Source: an uncultured Clostridia bacterium
GTDB taxonomy: Bacteria > Bacillota > Clostridia > Oscillospirales > Oscillospiraceae
Direction: 5' to 3'
Length of the DNA stretch: 64,000 bases
NCBI GenBank assembly: GCA_946186375.1
Contig: CAMHMZ010000001.1
Span: forward strand, 62,001 to 126,000
The notes beneath the pieces were generated by a model, which worked only from the letters and a program-made list of their open reading frames with translations, made no database searches and was not told the origin of the DNA. A program made the translations under genes and the position numbers. Shown here one piece after another: positions 44,603 to 53,215 of the stretch. Within the stretch, counting starts at the first letter, position 1, and every line of letters starts with the position of its first letter.

Positions 44603-45163
44603 ATGATTTACAAATATACAGAGAAAAATATTCTCTCACTTTTACAGAGCGTCGGCACGTTAGAAGAGGCACAGCTCATTCGTTTTTTCTCGGATGAGCT
44701 GCAGCCGGTGAGGGTTCAGTATCTGTTGAACCAGCTCGTATTGGATCACGAAATCACCTTTGATGCAGACAAGAAAACTTACTCCGCGCTCGGTGTTCCT
44801 GACGTGATCGACGAGATTGCGGAGCGAAGAATTCTTGCGTTCTGGGTGATCGCGAACATGGGATCGAACGGCGTTTACGAAGTCATGACGACACGCTATC
44901 CGACTCAGTTTTTGGTCATCGCGCCAGATGCAACAACGTATGATTTCACGGTTGTTGAGAACCCAACAGAGGCTCGCGTAGCGTCTCGAGTTATGGCTGA
45001 ATCGCTTCTCCGCGGTGTTGAAGATGACATCACACACGTTGCGATTTTGCGCCGTCCTTCGGATGGAGATAAGCTAAAATCTGCGCTGATCGAGTCGGGG
45101 TTTGACTGCTACTGCACGATCGATTTCCAGACGAAGATGCCGACTTACGTGCAGTTTGATTAA
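44603..45163 (+). CDS. DUF5697-like protein after virB4
   Basis: A 186-residue soluble protein with ribosome binding site GGGGAGG. The first 70 residues (ILSLLQSVGTLEEAQLIRFF...) look like a winged helix. The rest is an alpha/beta domain with 'HVAILRRPSDGDKLKSALIE'. Proteins of this plan, which I associate with DUF5697, commonly follow virB4 in Bacillota conjugative elements; the name is from memory and not certain. Function unknown. Confidence 0.6.
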   Translation: MIYKYTEKNILSLLQSVGTLEEAQLIRFFSDELQPVRVQYLLNQLVLDHEITFDADKKTYSALGVPDVIDEIAERRILAFWVIANMGSNGVYEVMTTRYPTQFLVIAPDATTYDFTVVENPTEARVASRVMAESLLRGVEDDITHVAILRRPSDGDKLKSALIESGFDCYCTIDFQTKMPTYVQFD

Positions 45164-45169
45164 ACGCCT

Positions 45170-46075
45170 ATGACTGAGAACGCGCAAAAGAGAGATGATG
45201 ATGCCGTCATTTTTGCGCTGACAAACGAAGCGATTGATGCGTGTAACGAGTTGTCGGTCTGCGCGGAGCGTATTGGAAAAAACGTAGGAAAATCGGCTTA
45301 TGAGATACGCGAAGCTCTGCTTGATAGGCAGCACGCGCTGAAAGAAAGTCACGGATTTGATAAGAAAAAAATTGCTTTTCTCATTAACGATTCCATCGTG
45401 GATTTTATCGTGGAAATGCGAAGGCAAACGCTATTCATGTACAATACCTTCAATGCGCTTCCAAAATCAGCACTGTTTTTCGAAGCTATCGGCGAAAAAA
45501 AACATCACGTGGAGCTGCAAAATCCAGAAGGGAATGAAGTGTTAGTCCGCCTGGAACATGACGCGATTTTCGTAAAAACGCCGATGCTTTGGAGCAAAAA
45601 TCCGAACAAAAAAAGTCAGCGTCTCGAGAAAAACCAAATTGATCAGAGGGTTGTTTTCTTTCGCGAAGCAATATCAAACGCGTTCAAAACGGCACCGAAT
45701 TTTGACATATACGACCTCTCAAAATACGCGTGCAAGATCATTCATTTCTGTTACGTTTACAACGACGAATCCGCGAAAAAAATGATGGCCACAGATAACG
45801 ATGACCACGAAACCAAGTACGTCCAAGACGCGATCGCAATGTATCTTCCGGGTGGTGACAGCCCATTTTCAACATCGATTTTCAGTTCGGCTGTTCTGAC
45901 AAACGAGATTCAGGAGGGAACATATATCACAGTGACCCAACGCGATCATGGCGTCCTTCCGGAGCAAAAAATCATATCGTTTTGGCGCGAAGATAGCAGT
46001 AAACGCAACACCAAAAACAACGAAACAATCTCGCGCGAAGACAGCGAAACGGCATCAAAAACGAGCTTCGCTTAG
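45170..46075 (+). CDS. Hypothetical protein
   Basis: A 301-residue protein starting 6 nt after the previous stop, probably translated by coupling because no clear ribosome binding site is visible. It is rich in K, N, D and E with no membrane segment. 'ELSVCAERIGKNVGKSAYEIR' near the N-terminus suggests a helical coiled region. I recognise no family. Several GCGAAGC heptamers begin in this gene and continue through the next 3 kb. Confidence 0.55.
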   Translation: MTENAQKRDDDAVIFALTNEAIDACNELSVCAERIGKNVGKSAYEIREALLDRQHALKESHGFDKKKIAFLINDSIVDFIVEMRRQTLFMYNTFNALPKSALFFEAIGEKKHHVELQNPEGNEVLVRLEHDAIFVKTPMLWSKNPNKKSQRLEKNQIDQRVVFFREAISNAFKTAPNFDIYDLSKYACKIIHFCYVYNDESAKKMMATDNDDHETKYVQDAIAMYLPGGDSPFSTSIFSSAVLTNEIQEGTYITVTQRDHGVLPEQKIISFWREDSSKRNTKNNETISREDSETASKTSFA

Positions 46076-46118
46076 CCACAACATCAAGGCTCTGCGAAGC
46101 TCTTAAAATACGTTTTTC

Positions 46119-46160
46119 AAGTAGTGAAAAACATGACGGAAAAGTAGTGAAAAACATGAC
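46119..46160 (+). repeat. 19-bp direct repeat
   Basis: AAGTAGTGAAAAACATGAC at 46119-46137 and again at 46142-46160, in the 240-nt gap before the gene at 46317. Possibly a protein-binding site. Confidence 0.75.
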
Positions 46161-46316
46161 ACTTTTTGAAACTGCCTTTTTATTTACCGCGAAGCGCATA
46201 AAAACACTTGTGTTTTCAATGGTTTCTAAGCGATTCGCAAGACACGTTTTAAGGGTGGGTGCGGCGAGGGCACAACGCATACGAAAACCAAAGACACTAT
46301 GAACGGGGGGGTTAAA

Positions 46317-47570
46317 ATGGACGAAATGACATATGATAAGTTCTTACGCCTGTTGATGTTTAATCGTGTATATGACAGCGAAACAATAACATTTCTCATC
46401 GGGAACAACAACAAAGCATCTCGATATAGACAAAAAGGACTTTCAGAGGGGCACATCAAAAAGAAAACATACAAAAAGCGAGAGCGAACGATACACTCAA
46501 CAACACTCTTCTCATTAACCAAGAAGGGAATTCAGTACATCGGAGATCACGATGAATTCATCACTCAATCAATGGCCCTGAATGAACTCGAACAAATGAT
46601 AACAGCAATGAGACGAGACGACAGAAAAGGGGAGAGAAAAGAAAAGATCGCAAGAGACACATCTGTTCTTACTTTCGCTTCAAAAGCAGGCATGGCGATC
46701 CCATATGACAATTACACAGCATCGACGCACGAGCTACAGGGTGACGCCGGGAAAGATGCAGCAGCATCTCTTTCAATCGATGACTACATGCGGCTAACCC
46801 TTTCGGAAGAAAAATATACGGGAATAGATTTATACGAGAAGCAGACAGAGAGCGGCGCAAAAATAGTTTTCCACAACGGTATCTGCATCAAAGCGTTTTC
46901 TGGCGAAGCGAACAGCTTCGTTGGTTCAAGAGATTATGCGGGTGGAAGATATAGCGGCGTAGCGGACAGTTCTTTCAAGTCGGTTTTTCTCTACGCATCG
47001 CCGATGTTTGGCATGCGTTGGAACAGATGGCAAAACGAAAGGGAGCTTGCGTCATACAGAATCTGGCGGAAGGCGCGAAGCGCAGCCGCTTCGGATGCGT
47101 TCCGGCGTAGCGGCAGTTGCGCAGCCATGATCGTAGAATCTCCGAAAAAATTTGCTGGCTTATATTTTGACATAGACAAGATGCGAAGCCAAAACGGTGA
47201 AGAGCTCGGTGGCAGCTATGACCATTTTTACATTTTACCTTTTTCCAAAGAAGGAACAGAACACGTTCGGTGGCTCATGACAACAGACGATGAAGAGGTG
47301 AATCGGCAAGCGGTGGAGGACGCCGTGAACAGCGGAGCATACATCAAAAACTCAGGTATCAATTTTCAACTGTTCCCGCTCATCAATTCATCCGGAGAGA
47401 AAACAGCGATCGGATTTCAGCTTGACGTCAAGAAACTAATAAGCATCGAGCGCATAGCAAACATGGTTCCGGATCAATCATTTAACATCTTATGCTTCAA
47501 ATGGCAGATCCCTTATTACGAAGCGGTCATCCCACAGAACGTGAATTTAACTTCGGTTGATCTTGCGTAG
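46317..47570 (+). CDS. Hypothetical protein with N-terminal winged-helix-like region
   Basis: A 417-residue protein; the ATG at 46317 follows a run of seven G residues and is preferred over ATG 46299. The first 80 residues are basic (KKKTYKKRERTIHSTTLFSL, then TKKGIQYIG), close to the start of 'replication-relaxation' winged-helix proteins of conjugative plasmids. The middle and C-terminal parts are alpha/beta (KIVFHNGICIKAFSGEANSF) with no motif known to me. I checked for the HUH motif and catalytic tyrosines of a relaxase and did not see them. Possibly a DNA-binding plasmid-maintenance protein. Confidence 0.5.
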   Translation: MDEMTYDKFLRLLMFNRVYDSETITFLIGNNNKASRYRQKGLSEGHIKKKTYKKRERTIHSTTLFSLTKKGIQYIGDHDEFITQSMALNELEQMITAMRRDDRKGERKEKIARDTSVLTFASKAGMAIPYDNYTASTHELQGDAGKDAAASLSIDDYMRLTLSEEKYTGIDLYEKQTESGAKIVFHNGICIKAFSGEANSFVGSRDYAGGRYSGVADSSFKSVFLYASPMFGMRWNRWQNERELASYRIWRKARSAAASDAFRRSGSCAAMIVESPKKFAGLYFDIDKMRSQNGEELGGSYDHFYILPFSKEGTEHVRWLMTTDDEEVNRQAVEDAVNSGAYIKNSGINFQLFPLINSSGEKTAIGFQLDVKKLISIERIANMVPDQSFNILCFKWQIPYYEAVIPQNVNLTSVDLA

Positions 47571-48082
47571 CCGACAATGACAAACAGAGCGCAGACAAGT
47601 AATAATGTTTCACGTGAAACATATCGGCCGCGAAGCGACGTGTGCAGATGGGCGGACATTGCGAAACTGTTCGTGCTTACGATTTCAAGATCGCCGTCAC
47701 AGTCTTTTTCGTTCATTTAACGAGAAAACAAATTTAAACATTCAAGAAACGGCATTGTATTTCGGAGTAAAGCAGACATGGACAGTTTGTCCATGAAGAT
47801 GTCCGTCAAAGATTTTTCCAGTTCGTTGCAGATCTAAAAAAATGAAAGGAAAAGATTATGACGGTAGAAGATGTCGATTATTGAGCGAGGTATCGAGATG
47901 GCATTTTAAAAGCGAAGCCGAACCATTTTGCCAGCGGCGGCAATATGCTTCAATAGATCCGCGAAGCCGAGACAACAGTGCGAAGCGAGACGGTAAAACA
48001 ACAAGGCGAAGCAACGCAAAAACCATTTTGTTGGCGTCAACAAAATGGTCATGTTTACACAAAACCAAGGTGGTGAGGGAGC
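47571..48082. other. Non-coding region with parS and GCGAAGC heptamers
   Basis: About 510 nt without a convincing gene. It holds a perfect parS site (47606), five GCGAAGC heptamers and two tiny frames with plausible ribosome binding sites: 19 codons at 47778-47837 (MDSLSMKMSVKDFSSSLQI) and 8 codons at 47858-47884 (MTVEDVDY). Both may be chance or remains of a decayed gene. Confidence 0.5.
47606..47621. promoter_or_regulatory. parS: parS site (Spo0J/ParB binding)
   Basis: TGTTTCACGTGAAACA is an exact match to the 16-bp bacterial chromosomal consensus TGTTNCACGTGAAACA. No ParA or ParB gene is recognised in the window, so the site may recruit a ParB encoded by the host or elsewhere on the element. 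Confidence 0.75.
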
Positions 48083-48772
48083 ATGCAAATAGCACCGATA
48101 AAAATCATGTGCCCGATATGCGGGACGGTCGATTGGTACGACATTTTGATGAGCGCGTTTATCGCGGCAAGGGAACCGGATTTAGACCTTAGGCCGCCGG
48201 AGATGCTGCGCAGCTCGATGTCTATGTGGGCTCATGAGTGCAAGAAGTGCAGCTACGTGATATCTCAGTCAAAGAACCCGTTTGTTGATCCCGTCTTTTT
48301 AAATTCGGAAAAATACATCGATTGTGACGGCGTAGCTCTGCGCAGCGATCTGGCGAAGCGATTTTTCAGGGAGTACCTGATCGCGTTGGAAGTCAATGAT
48401 AAGGAAAAAGCTGCGTACGCCATAAGGAATGCCGCATGGGTTTGCGACGATAACGGTGACGGGCTAAACGCGATAGAGTGTAGAAAGCGGTTGTGTAATA
48501 TCTTGCCGGATGTAATAAAAGCGTCTCGCAGATTTCCAAAGATGTTAAAGCGAGAAGACAGAAAGAAAACAGAAAACTTGATCTTACTGTATGCTGACGC
48601 GCTGAGGCGTTCAGAGCAGGACGCGAAGCTGTATGCGCTGTGCAAAAAGATATTATTCGGGAGCAAACGTCTTGGCGAAGCGCTGTTGTATCAGGCGGAG
48701 TTGGCAAAGACGAACGACAGATCCTGTCACACATTCGACGATCTTCGGGAAAGCGAAGATAGTAAACAATGA
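48083..48772 (+). CDS. Zinc-ribbon protein, DUF2225-like
   Basis: A 229-residue cytosolic protein with ribosome binding site GTGAGGGAG. The N-terminus has two C-x-x-C pairs, 'CPICG' (residues 10-14) and 'CKKC' (about 55-58), forming a zinc ribbon; the rest is helical, of TPR type (YLIALEVNDKEKAAYAIRNA). This arrangement resembles DUF2225. Function unknown. Its stop overlaps the traX start (ATGA). Confidence 0.6.
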   Translation: MQIAPIKIMCPICGTVDWYDILMSAFIAAREPDLDLRPPEMLRSSMSMWAHECKKCSYVISQSKNPFVDPVFLNSEKYIDCDGVALRSDLAKRFFREYLIALEVNDKEKAAYAIRNAAWVCDDNGDGLNAIECRKRLCNILPDVIKASRRFPKMLKREDRKKTENLILLYADALRRSEQDAKLYALCKKILFGSKRLGEALLYQAELAKTNDRSCHTFDDLRESEDSKQ

Positions 48773-49530
48773 GCGATGTCACGAAGAAGCTTGGCGGCGT
48801 AGGCTTGACCGGTGCAAGTCTGAAATGGATCGCTCTGGTCACAATGCTTTTAGACCACATTGCATACGCGGTTCTATATAAGGCGTACATAGTTCCGAAT
48901 TCGATTTCCTCGGGTGCAACGTTATATGGGATATATAGGATCATGCGAGCGATTGGCCGCGTATCATTCCCCTTGTTCTGTTTTCTGATAACGGAGGGAT
49001 GGAGGCATACAAGCAACAGAGCCAGATATGCTTTTAGATTGTTTGTGTTTGGCCTATTGTCTGAGATACCGTATGATTTGGCATTTCAAGGTGCACTGGT
49101 GAGCATGTCGCATCAAAACGTATTCTTTACACTATTCCTCGGCTTGGTTGCCATAGCTGTTTGGGACAGGGTGACAGAGGACAATAAAACGTGGGTCGGA
49201 AAATGTCTTGGCACCGTTCTTGTGTTTGGCGTGGCGTCTATTGCGCAGTTGACCGATACAGATTACGGATTGGCGGGCGTGTTGATCATCTTTGTCTTTC
49301 ATGTATTCCGAGGTCATACGCTGTTGATGTTTATCGCCTATGTCGGTGCGCTTGGTGTGTCTGTTGGTTTCGGTTCGTCAGAAATTGAGATGTTCGCATC
49401 GGCTGCTTTTCTGCTGATGCTTCTATATAACGGTCAAAGAGGGAAACAGAACAAATATCTGTTTTATGTTTTTTATCCGGCGCACCTTTTAGTGCTGGCC
49501 GGTCTGAGATATGTATTGATGTGGATTTGA
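48769..49530 (+). CDS. traX: TraX-family membrane protein
   Basis: A 253-residue polytopic membrane protein. The opening 'GASLKWIALVTMLLDHIAYA', followed by 'RAIGRVSFPLFCFLITEG' and 'RLFVFGLLSEIPYDLAF', are the conserved blocks of the TraX family, which includes the F-plasmid enzyme that acetylates pilin. In Bacillota TraX homologues occur both on elements and in chromosomes, and their substrate is not known. About eight membrane helices are visible. It is coupled to the upstream zinc-ribbon gene and 17 nt from the VanZ-like gene. Confidence 0.85.
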   Translation: MSDVTKKLGGVGLTGASLKWIALVTMLLDHIAYAVLYKAYIVPNSISSGATLYGIYRIMRAIGRVSFPLFCFLITEGWRHTSNRARYAFRLFVFGLLSEIPYDLAFQGALVSMSHQNVFFTLFLGLVAIAVWDRVTEDNKTWVGKCLGTVLVFGVASIAQLTDTDYGLAGVLIIFVFHVFRGHTLLMFIAYVGALGVSVGFGSSEIEMFASAAFLLMLLYNGQRGKQNKYLFYVFYPAHLLVLAGLRYVLMWI

Positions 49531-49547
49531 GAAAGAGAGTGAGATAA

Positions 49548-50171
49548 ATGCAAACAGCGATAGCAGCAATCTTCATCGTGTCGTCGATCATGCTGCTGAG
49601 AATAAATGAAAAATGGAAGTGGCCTTTAGTGACAGCATACCTGGCGGCGTCAGCATATCTCACCTTGTTCATGCGGGCGCCAATGGCAGAGGCATTCTAC
49701 AGCACGGACTTGGGATATGGACTTCGCGATGCGATTGCGTTCAACGGCGATATTATAAAAAGCTTACTGCAGGGCAACGCGACAATAGAGAACTGGGACA
49801 GCTTAGAAGGCATCATCCTGAACATTTTGATGTTCATACCGGTCGGCTATCTGGCCCCGCTCATTTTCAAGCGCATAAATAAATGGTGGAAAACGATGCT
49901 GGTCGGTTTTCTTTTCAGCTTACTCATTGAGGCGACGCAGTTAGTCACGCATCTCGGTTTTGCTGAAGTAGATGACCTGTTCAACAACACGCTTGGGTCT
50001 ATTGTCGGGTGGGTATTCTATCTGAACTTCATCAGCATCCCGCTCAGATCATCCAGGCCGAAAACGGAGAAGCTGCTGCCGATCACTCCGAAAACGAACC
50101 CGTTTCCGGAGAGTGTTCAGGCAGGCAAAAATGATCAAGAACCCATCATATTGCGCCATAACGGTGAGTGA
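49548..50171 (+). CDS. VanZ-like membrane protein
   Basis: A 207-residue protein with four membrane helices. 'ILNILMFIPVGYLAPLIF' and 'SLLIEATQLVTHLGFAEVDD', then 'LFNNTLGSIVGW', match the VanZ family, some of whose members give low-level teicoplanin resistance or alter surface properties. Resistance is not implied here. It begins after AAGAGAGTGAG and ends about 75 nt before tnpB. Confidence 0.8.
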   Translation: MQTAIAAIFIVSSIMLLRINEKWKWPLVTAYLAASAYLTLFMRAPMAEAFYSTDLGYGLRDAIAFNGDIIKSLLQGNATIENWDSLEGIILNILMFIPVGYLAPLIFKRINKWWKTMLVGFLFSLLIEATQLVTHLGFAEVDDLFNNTLGSIVGWVFYLNFISIPLRSSRPKTEKLLPITPKTNPFPESVQAGKNDQEPIILRHNGE

Positions 50172-50247
50172 TCGCAGCCGCGAACAGGTTCGCAGCTACA
50201 TGGAAAGCCAAAAACAAAGATAACATTCAGAAAGGAGGCCACCGCAG

Positions 50248-51588
50248 ATGACGATCTACACGTCATACGACATCAGAATTCCGAACCACGATCTGAATAA
50301 AGTGTTTGCAGACACCGCAAATAAGTATCGCGCTGCGGTGGACTTCTTTATTTGGGTTCGCATGAAGGAAGCTGCGTCGTTTGCCGACACCAAAAACCAG
50401 CACGCCGCTTTGCTTATTATGGAGCAATTGACCAACCGCACGAAGAACAACCCCGACCCGAAGTATGACTTCGGTGAAGAATTTTACAAATTCCCATGTT
50501 ATTACCGTCGTGCGGCTATCGTCGAAGCTCTTGGCGCGGTGTCGTCTTACGAGAGTCTGCTCGCCAATTGGAACCAAACTCACGAAGGGAAGAAGCCTGG
50601 CCTACCCAAAGCCGGTTGCACATATCCAACACTTTATAGAGATAACACCTTTGTTCGTGTGGATGATCTCACCGCTGAGATCAAGGTTTGGATCAACAAC
50701 ACGTGGGATTGGGTAACGATCCCGATTCGGAAAACGGATGTTTCTTATATCAAGAAACACTGCTCCGATCGAACCGAGTGCGTTCCGACGCTTACGCGTC
50801 GCCATAAATGCTGGACGCTTTCCTTCGCATTTAAAGAAGAGGCTGTTTTGTCCAAAATCCAGATCGAGGATCAGATCATCCTTGCTGTTGACCTCGGCAT
50901 CAATAGCGCCTGCGTTTGCACAGCGATGTGCGCAGATGGCACTATCGTCGGAAGAAAGTTTCTTGATCTCCCGGCAGAAGAAGACTCTCTGCGCCATGCA
51001 CTGAACAAAATAAAAAAGGCACAACAGAATGGAAATCACAAGAATCCAAAGCTGTGGGCAAAAGCCAAAGGCATCAACGACAGGATATCTGTTCTGACAG
51101 CTCAATTCATTGCTGACACCGCTGTGCTCTATTGCGCGACGACCGTTGTCTTTGAGCATCTGAATACCAGAGGCAAGAAGCGCGGAGGTCGTCGCATGCG
51201 GCAGAGGATTCACCACTGGAGAGCTGATTACGTGCAGCGAATGGTGACCGACAAGGTCCACCGCCTCGGTATGCACGTGACTCGCATCAATCCATACGGG
51301 ACGTCTCGTCTCGCTTTCGACGGAAGCGGGAAAGTGGTCAGAGGCAAAGATGCCGGATTCGCTACAGCGGCGCTGTGCCGCTTCCAGAACGGAAAGATCT
51401 ACAACTGCGATCTTAACGCCAGTTACAACATTGGCGCGAGATACTTTATACGCGAGATCCTAAAATCCTTGCCGGTAACGGCAAGGTTGTGCATTGAGGC
51501 TAAAGTCCCTCAATGCAGTAAGAGAAGCACCTGCACCTTGTCCACTCTAATTAGCCTTAATGCGGAACTTGCTGCTGCGGCAGCATGA
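50248..51588 (+). CDS. tnpB: TnpB RNA-guided nuclease
   Basis: A 446-residue protein with a GAAAGGAGG ribosome binding site. The RuvC-like catalytic residues are all present: D215 in 'ILAVDLGINSA', E303 in 'TVVFEHLN' and D388 in 'YNCDLNASYNIG'. The usual four-cysteine zinc finger between the last two is degenerate; the segment reads 'GTSRLAFDGSGKVVRGKDAG' then 'ALCRFQNGKIYNC'. TnpB cuts DNA matching a guide carried at the 3' end of the adjacent omegaRNA, helping the element persist. The last 50 codons overlap the start of that RNA. No tnpA partner. Confidence 0.85.
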   Translation: MTIYTSYDIRIPNHDLNKVFADTANKYRAAVDFFIWVRMKEAASFADTKNQHAALLIMEQLTNRTKNNPDPKYDFGEEFYKFPCYYRRAAIVEALGAVSSYESLLANWNQTHEGKKPGLPKAGCTYPTLYRDNTFVRVDDLTAEIKVWINNTWDWVTIPIRKTDVSYIKKHCSDRTECVPTLTRRHKCWTLSFAFKEEAVLSKIQIEDQIILAVDLGINSACVCTAMCADGTIVGRKFLDLPAEEDSLRHALNKIKKAQQNGNHKNPKLWAKAKGINDRISVLTAQFIADTAVLYCATTVVFEHLNTRGKKRGGRRMRQRIHHWRADYVQRMVTDKVHRLGMHVTRINPYGTSRLAFDGSGKVVRGKDAGFATAALCRFQNGKIYNCDLNASYNIGARYFIREILKSLPVTARLCIEAKVPQCSKRSTCTLSTLISLNAELAAAAA

Positions 51589-51736
51589 CGACCTCTGAGT
51601 TAAGGCTGTATCAGTGGAAGAGGAGGCCGAGACCCCTAAATGGTCAACTGGCGGGAAATCCGCCGGCTAATCGGCAACTGCGGCTTGTCGCACCGCTTCT
51701 TAGGAAGCACGCGACTTCAGTCGTGTGAGGCTTCAC
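50248..51736 (+). mobile_element. IS200/IS605-type element with tnpB only
   Basis: tnpB is followed by its structured RNA end. The right end is the hairpin CACGCGAC-TTCA-GTCGTGTG (51705-51724 region) and TTCAC at 51732-51736, typical of IS605-family cleavage sites. No tnpA gene is present, so the element cannot move by itself. The left end was not located; it must lie between 50172 and 50247. The sequence directly after the right end continues a VirD4-like coding fragment. Confidence 0.7.
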
Positions 51737-51752
51737 AAGCTGAAATACAGGA
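51466..51752 (+). ncRNA. omegaRNA of TnpB (scaffold plus guide)
   Basis: A series of hairpins begins inside tnpB and runs past its stop: CCTTGCCG / CGGCAAGG, TGCATTGAGG / CCTCAATGCA, GGCGG / CCGCC, and the terminal CACGCGAC / GTCGTGTG. By analogy with characterised TnpB systems the scaffold ends at TTCAC (51736) and the following 16-20 nt, beginning AAGCTGAAATACAGG, are the guide. The guide is part of the adjacent VirD4-like fragment. Confidence 0.6.
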
Positions 51753-52096
51753 TGCAGATGTTCGTGGATGATCGTCTGGATATGCTGCTGGCAAAAGACG
51801 ACATCGATCTGACTCTTCCTGCTGAAAGAAAATGCGTCTATTTCCTGCATGCAGAAGACAGACACAGCCTAGCAAATCATTTCCTCGTTCTGTTCCTGGC
51901 GCAGACGATCGTGGCGATAGAGAATAAATGCCGGGAGAGCGGGGACTATGATAGTGGCGAACCGGTGATCATTGTGGCGTCGCAAAAAATCATGGATGAG
52001 ATGAAAGAGCTCAGTCGATGGATGCCGTTTTTCGGCTATATCGTTGACGCGGTGCCGCGCAAGGTGATTCTGTTGTCTAACGTTATGCCTTACTGA
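51737..52096 (+). pseudogene. Remnant of a second VirD4/TraG gene
   Basis: About 120 codons open immediately after the tnpB right end. The translation aligns with the middle of the intact VirD4 at 22.7 kb: 'LLAKDDIDLTLPAERKCVYF' against 'VLSTDDIDLILPGEEPCAYF', then a hydrophobic stretch and 'VIIVASQKIMDEMKEL' where VirD4 has 'PVDFLLDEFPSI'. The P-loop half is missing and the Walker B aspartate/glutamate pair is altered, so it cannot act as an ATPase. The 5' part was probably lost when the IS inserted, or in a later deletion. Confidence 0.65.
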
Positions 52097-52143
52097 TCAA
52101 GGCGTACGTAAAACATAAATTAAGAAGTAAGAGGTGTTTTGGG

Positions 52144-52893
52144 ATGAAATCAAGAAAAGAACTGAAAGAAATCGGCAAGATGTCCATGAAGGCAAATTAC
52201 TGGAACTGCGTGTTGGTTGTCCTGCTCATGACGGCGATATTTAGCGTCCTGAGCTGGCTTTCCGGCGGAGAGCAGCTCATGGCTACCGTGCAGAGCGGTA
52301 TGCAGATGGCAGCAGATGGGAGCGCGGAGACGCCAACATATATGACTGTCAGCGCTGGCAGCGGTGCTGGTGGTTTATTATCGTTTTTGATCAGTGGTCC
52401 GCTGTCGATCGGTATGTGTTTCTTCTTCGTGAAAAACCTTCATGATGAGAACAGAGGTGACTTATCCGTTGTGACCCCGTTCAAGGAGGCATTCAATAAT
52501 TTCCCGCGCAAACTTGGCGGAAGTCTGTGGATGGGTCTGTTTGTGTTTCTCTGGTCGCTGCTATTCGTTATTCCGGGTATTATCAAGTCGTATTCTTACA
52601 GTATGACTGAATACATACTGGCGGACTGCCCGAATGTGAAGGCGCAGGATGCTCTGAAGCTGTCCATGCGTATGATGAAGGGCCACAAGTGGGAATTCTT
52701 CGTATTGCAGTTAAGCTTCCTGGGGTGGGTGCTTCTGACGATTCTGACGCTTGGTATCCTCGGCATTTTCTATGTCGATCCTTATCGCAACAGTACATAT
52801 GCGGCTTACTATGAAAGCGTGAGAGACCAGGCGATCCTCTATGGCGCCGTCACGAAAGACGAGCTGAACGGTGCTCCGCTGCAGGCAGAATAA
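52144..52893 (+). CDS. DUF975-family membrane protein
   Basis: A 249-residue membrane protein. The opening 'MKSRKELKEIGKMSMKANYW' followed by a hydrophobic helix is the hallmark of DUF975. Further blocks are 'FVKNLHDENRGDLSVVTPFK', 'FLWSLLFVIPGIIKSYSYSM' and 'DALKLSMRMMKGHKWEFFVL'. Five or six membrane helices. Function unknown; members are widespread in Bacillota. The start follows AAGAGGTG. Confidence 0.8.
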   Translation: MKSRKELKEIGKMSMKANYWNCVLVVLLMTAIFSVLSWLSGGEQLMATVQSGMQMAADGSAETPTYMTVSAGSGAGGLLSFLISGPLSIGMCFFFVKNLHDENRGDLSVVTPFKEAFNNFPRKLGGSLWMGLFVFLWSLLFVIPGIIKSYSYSMTEYILADCPNVKAQDALKLSMRMMKGHKWEFFVLQLSFLGWVLLTILTLGILGIFYVDPYRNSTYAAYYESVRDQAILYGAVTKDELNGAPLQAE

Positions 52894-53215
52894 AGTTCGG
52901 CTCAGACCAGTCAAAATCAAGAAAAAAACAAGATGTACATAGGGCTCCATAGACTATCATGAGGTAAAAGTCTATGGGGCCCTTATGCTCGTGTGCGGCT
53001 TCCGCAATTATTGCGCAATAAAGCAATATAGGCCATCGGGCGGAAATAATCACAGATTTTACATAACGTAAATAAATGACATAAGCAACTAAAAAGAGTG
53101 GAAAAGTAAATTTGAACGTGCTATACTATCAATCAGAAATGAAGGCGCCGGTATTCCTTGGCAGGAGATGTGATGCTGGGAAAGGCGCGAAGAAACATGA
53201 TCGGAGGAACCGAAT
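52894..53215. other. Intergenic region with a long hairpin
   Basis: About 320 nt. A 15-bp hairpin (52941-52983: AGGGCTCCATAGACT / AGTCTATGGGGCCCT, one G-U pair) lacks a T-run and may be a weak terminator or RNA processing site. A TATACT box at 53122-53127 with TGGAAA 17 nt upstream is a possible promoter for the next gene. I see nothing else. Confidence 0.5.

Larger units (their letters stand above)
45309..48681 (+). repeat. Scattered GCGAAGC heptamers, plus strand only
   Basis: At least 14 copies within 3.4 kb, all but one on the plus strand: 45309, 45663, 46094, 46189, 46903, 47075, 47630, 47912, 47961, 47980, 48006, 48353, 48623, 48675. They lie in genes and gaps alike and are densest in the gap 47571-48082. 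The single complementary copy is at 46065. GCGAAGC is known to fold as an unusually stable DNA mini-hairpin. Confidence 0.7.

Noticed and set aside
46317-47570. Relaxase candidate.
   Set aside because: No HUH metal motif and no suitable catalytic tyrosine block near the N-terminus; a winged-helix-like DNA-binding protein fits better.
47858-47953. TGA read through as tryptophan in MTVEDVDY(stop)ARYRDGILKAK.
   Set aside because: Other genes in the window end at TGA normally, and no recoding element is evident. More likely chance or a decayed gene.
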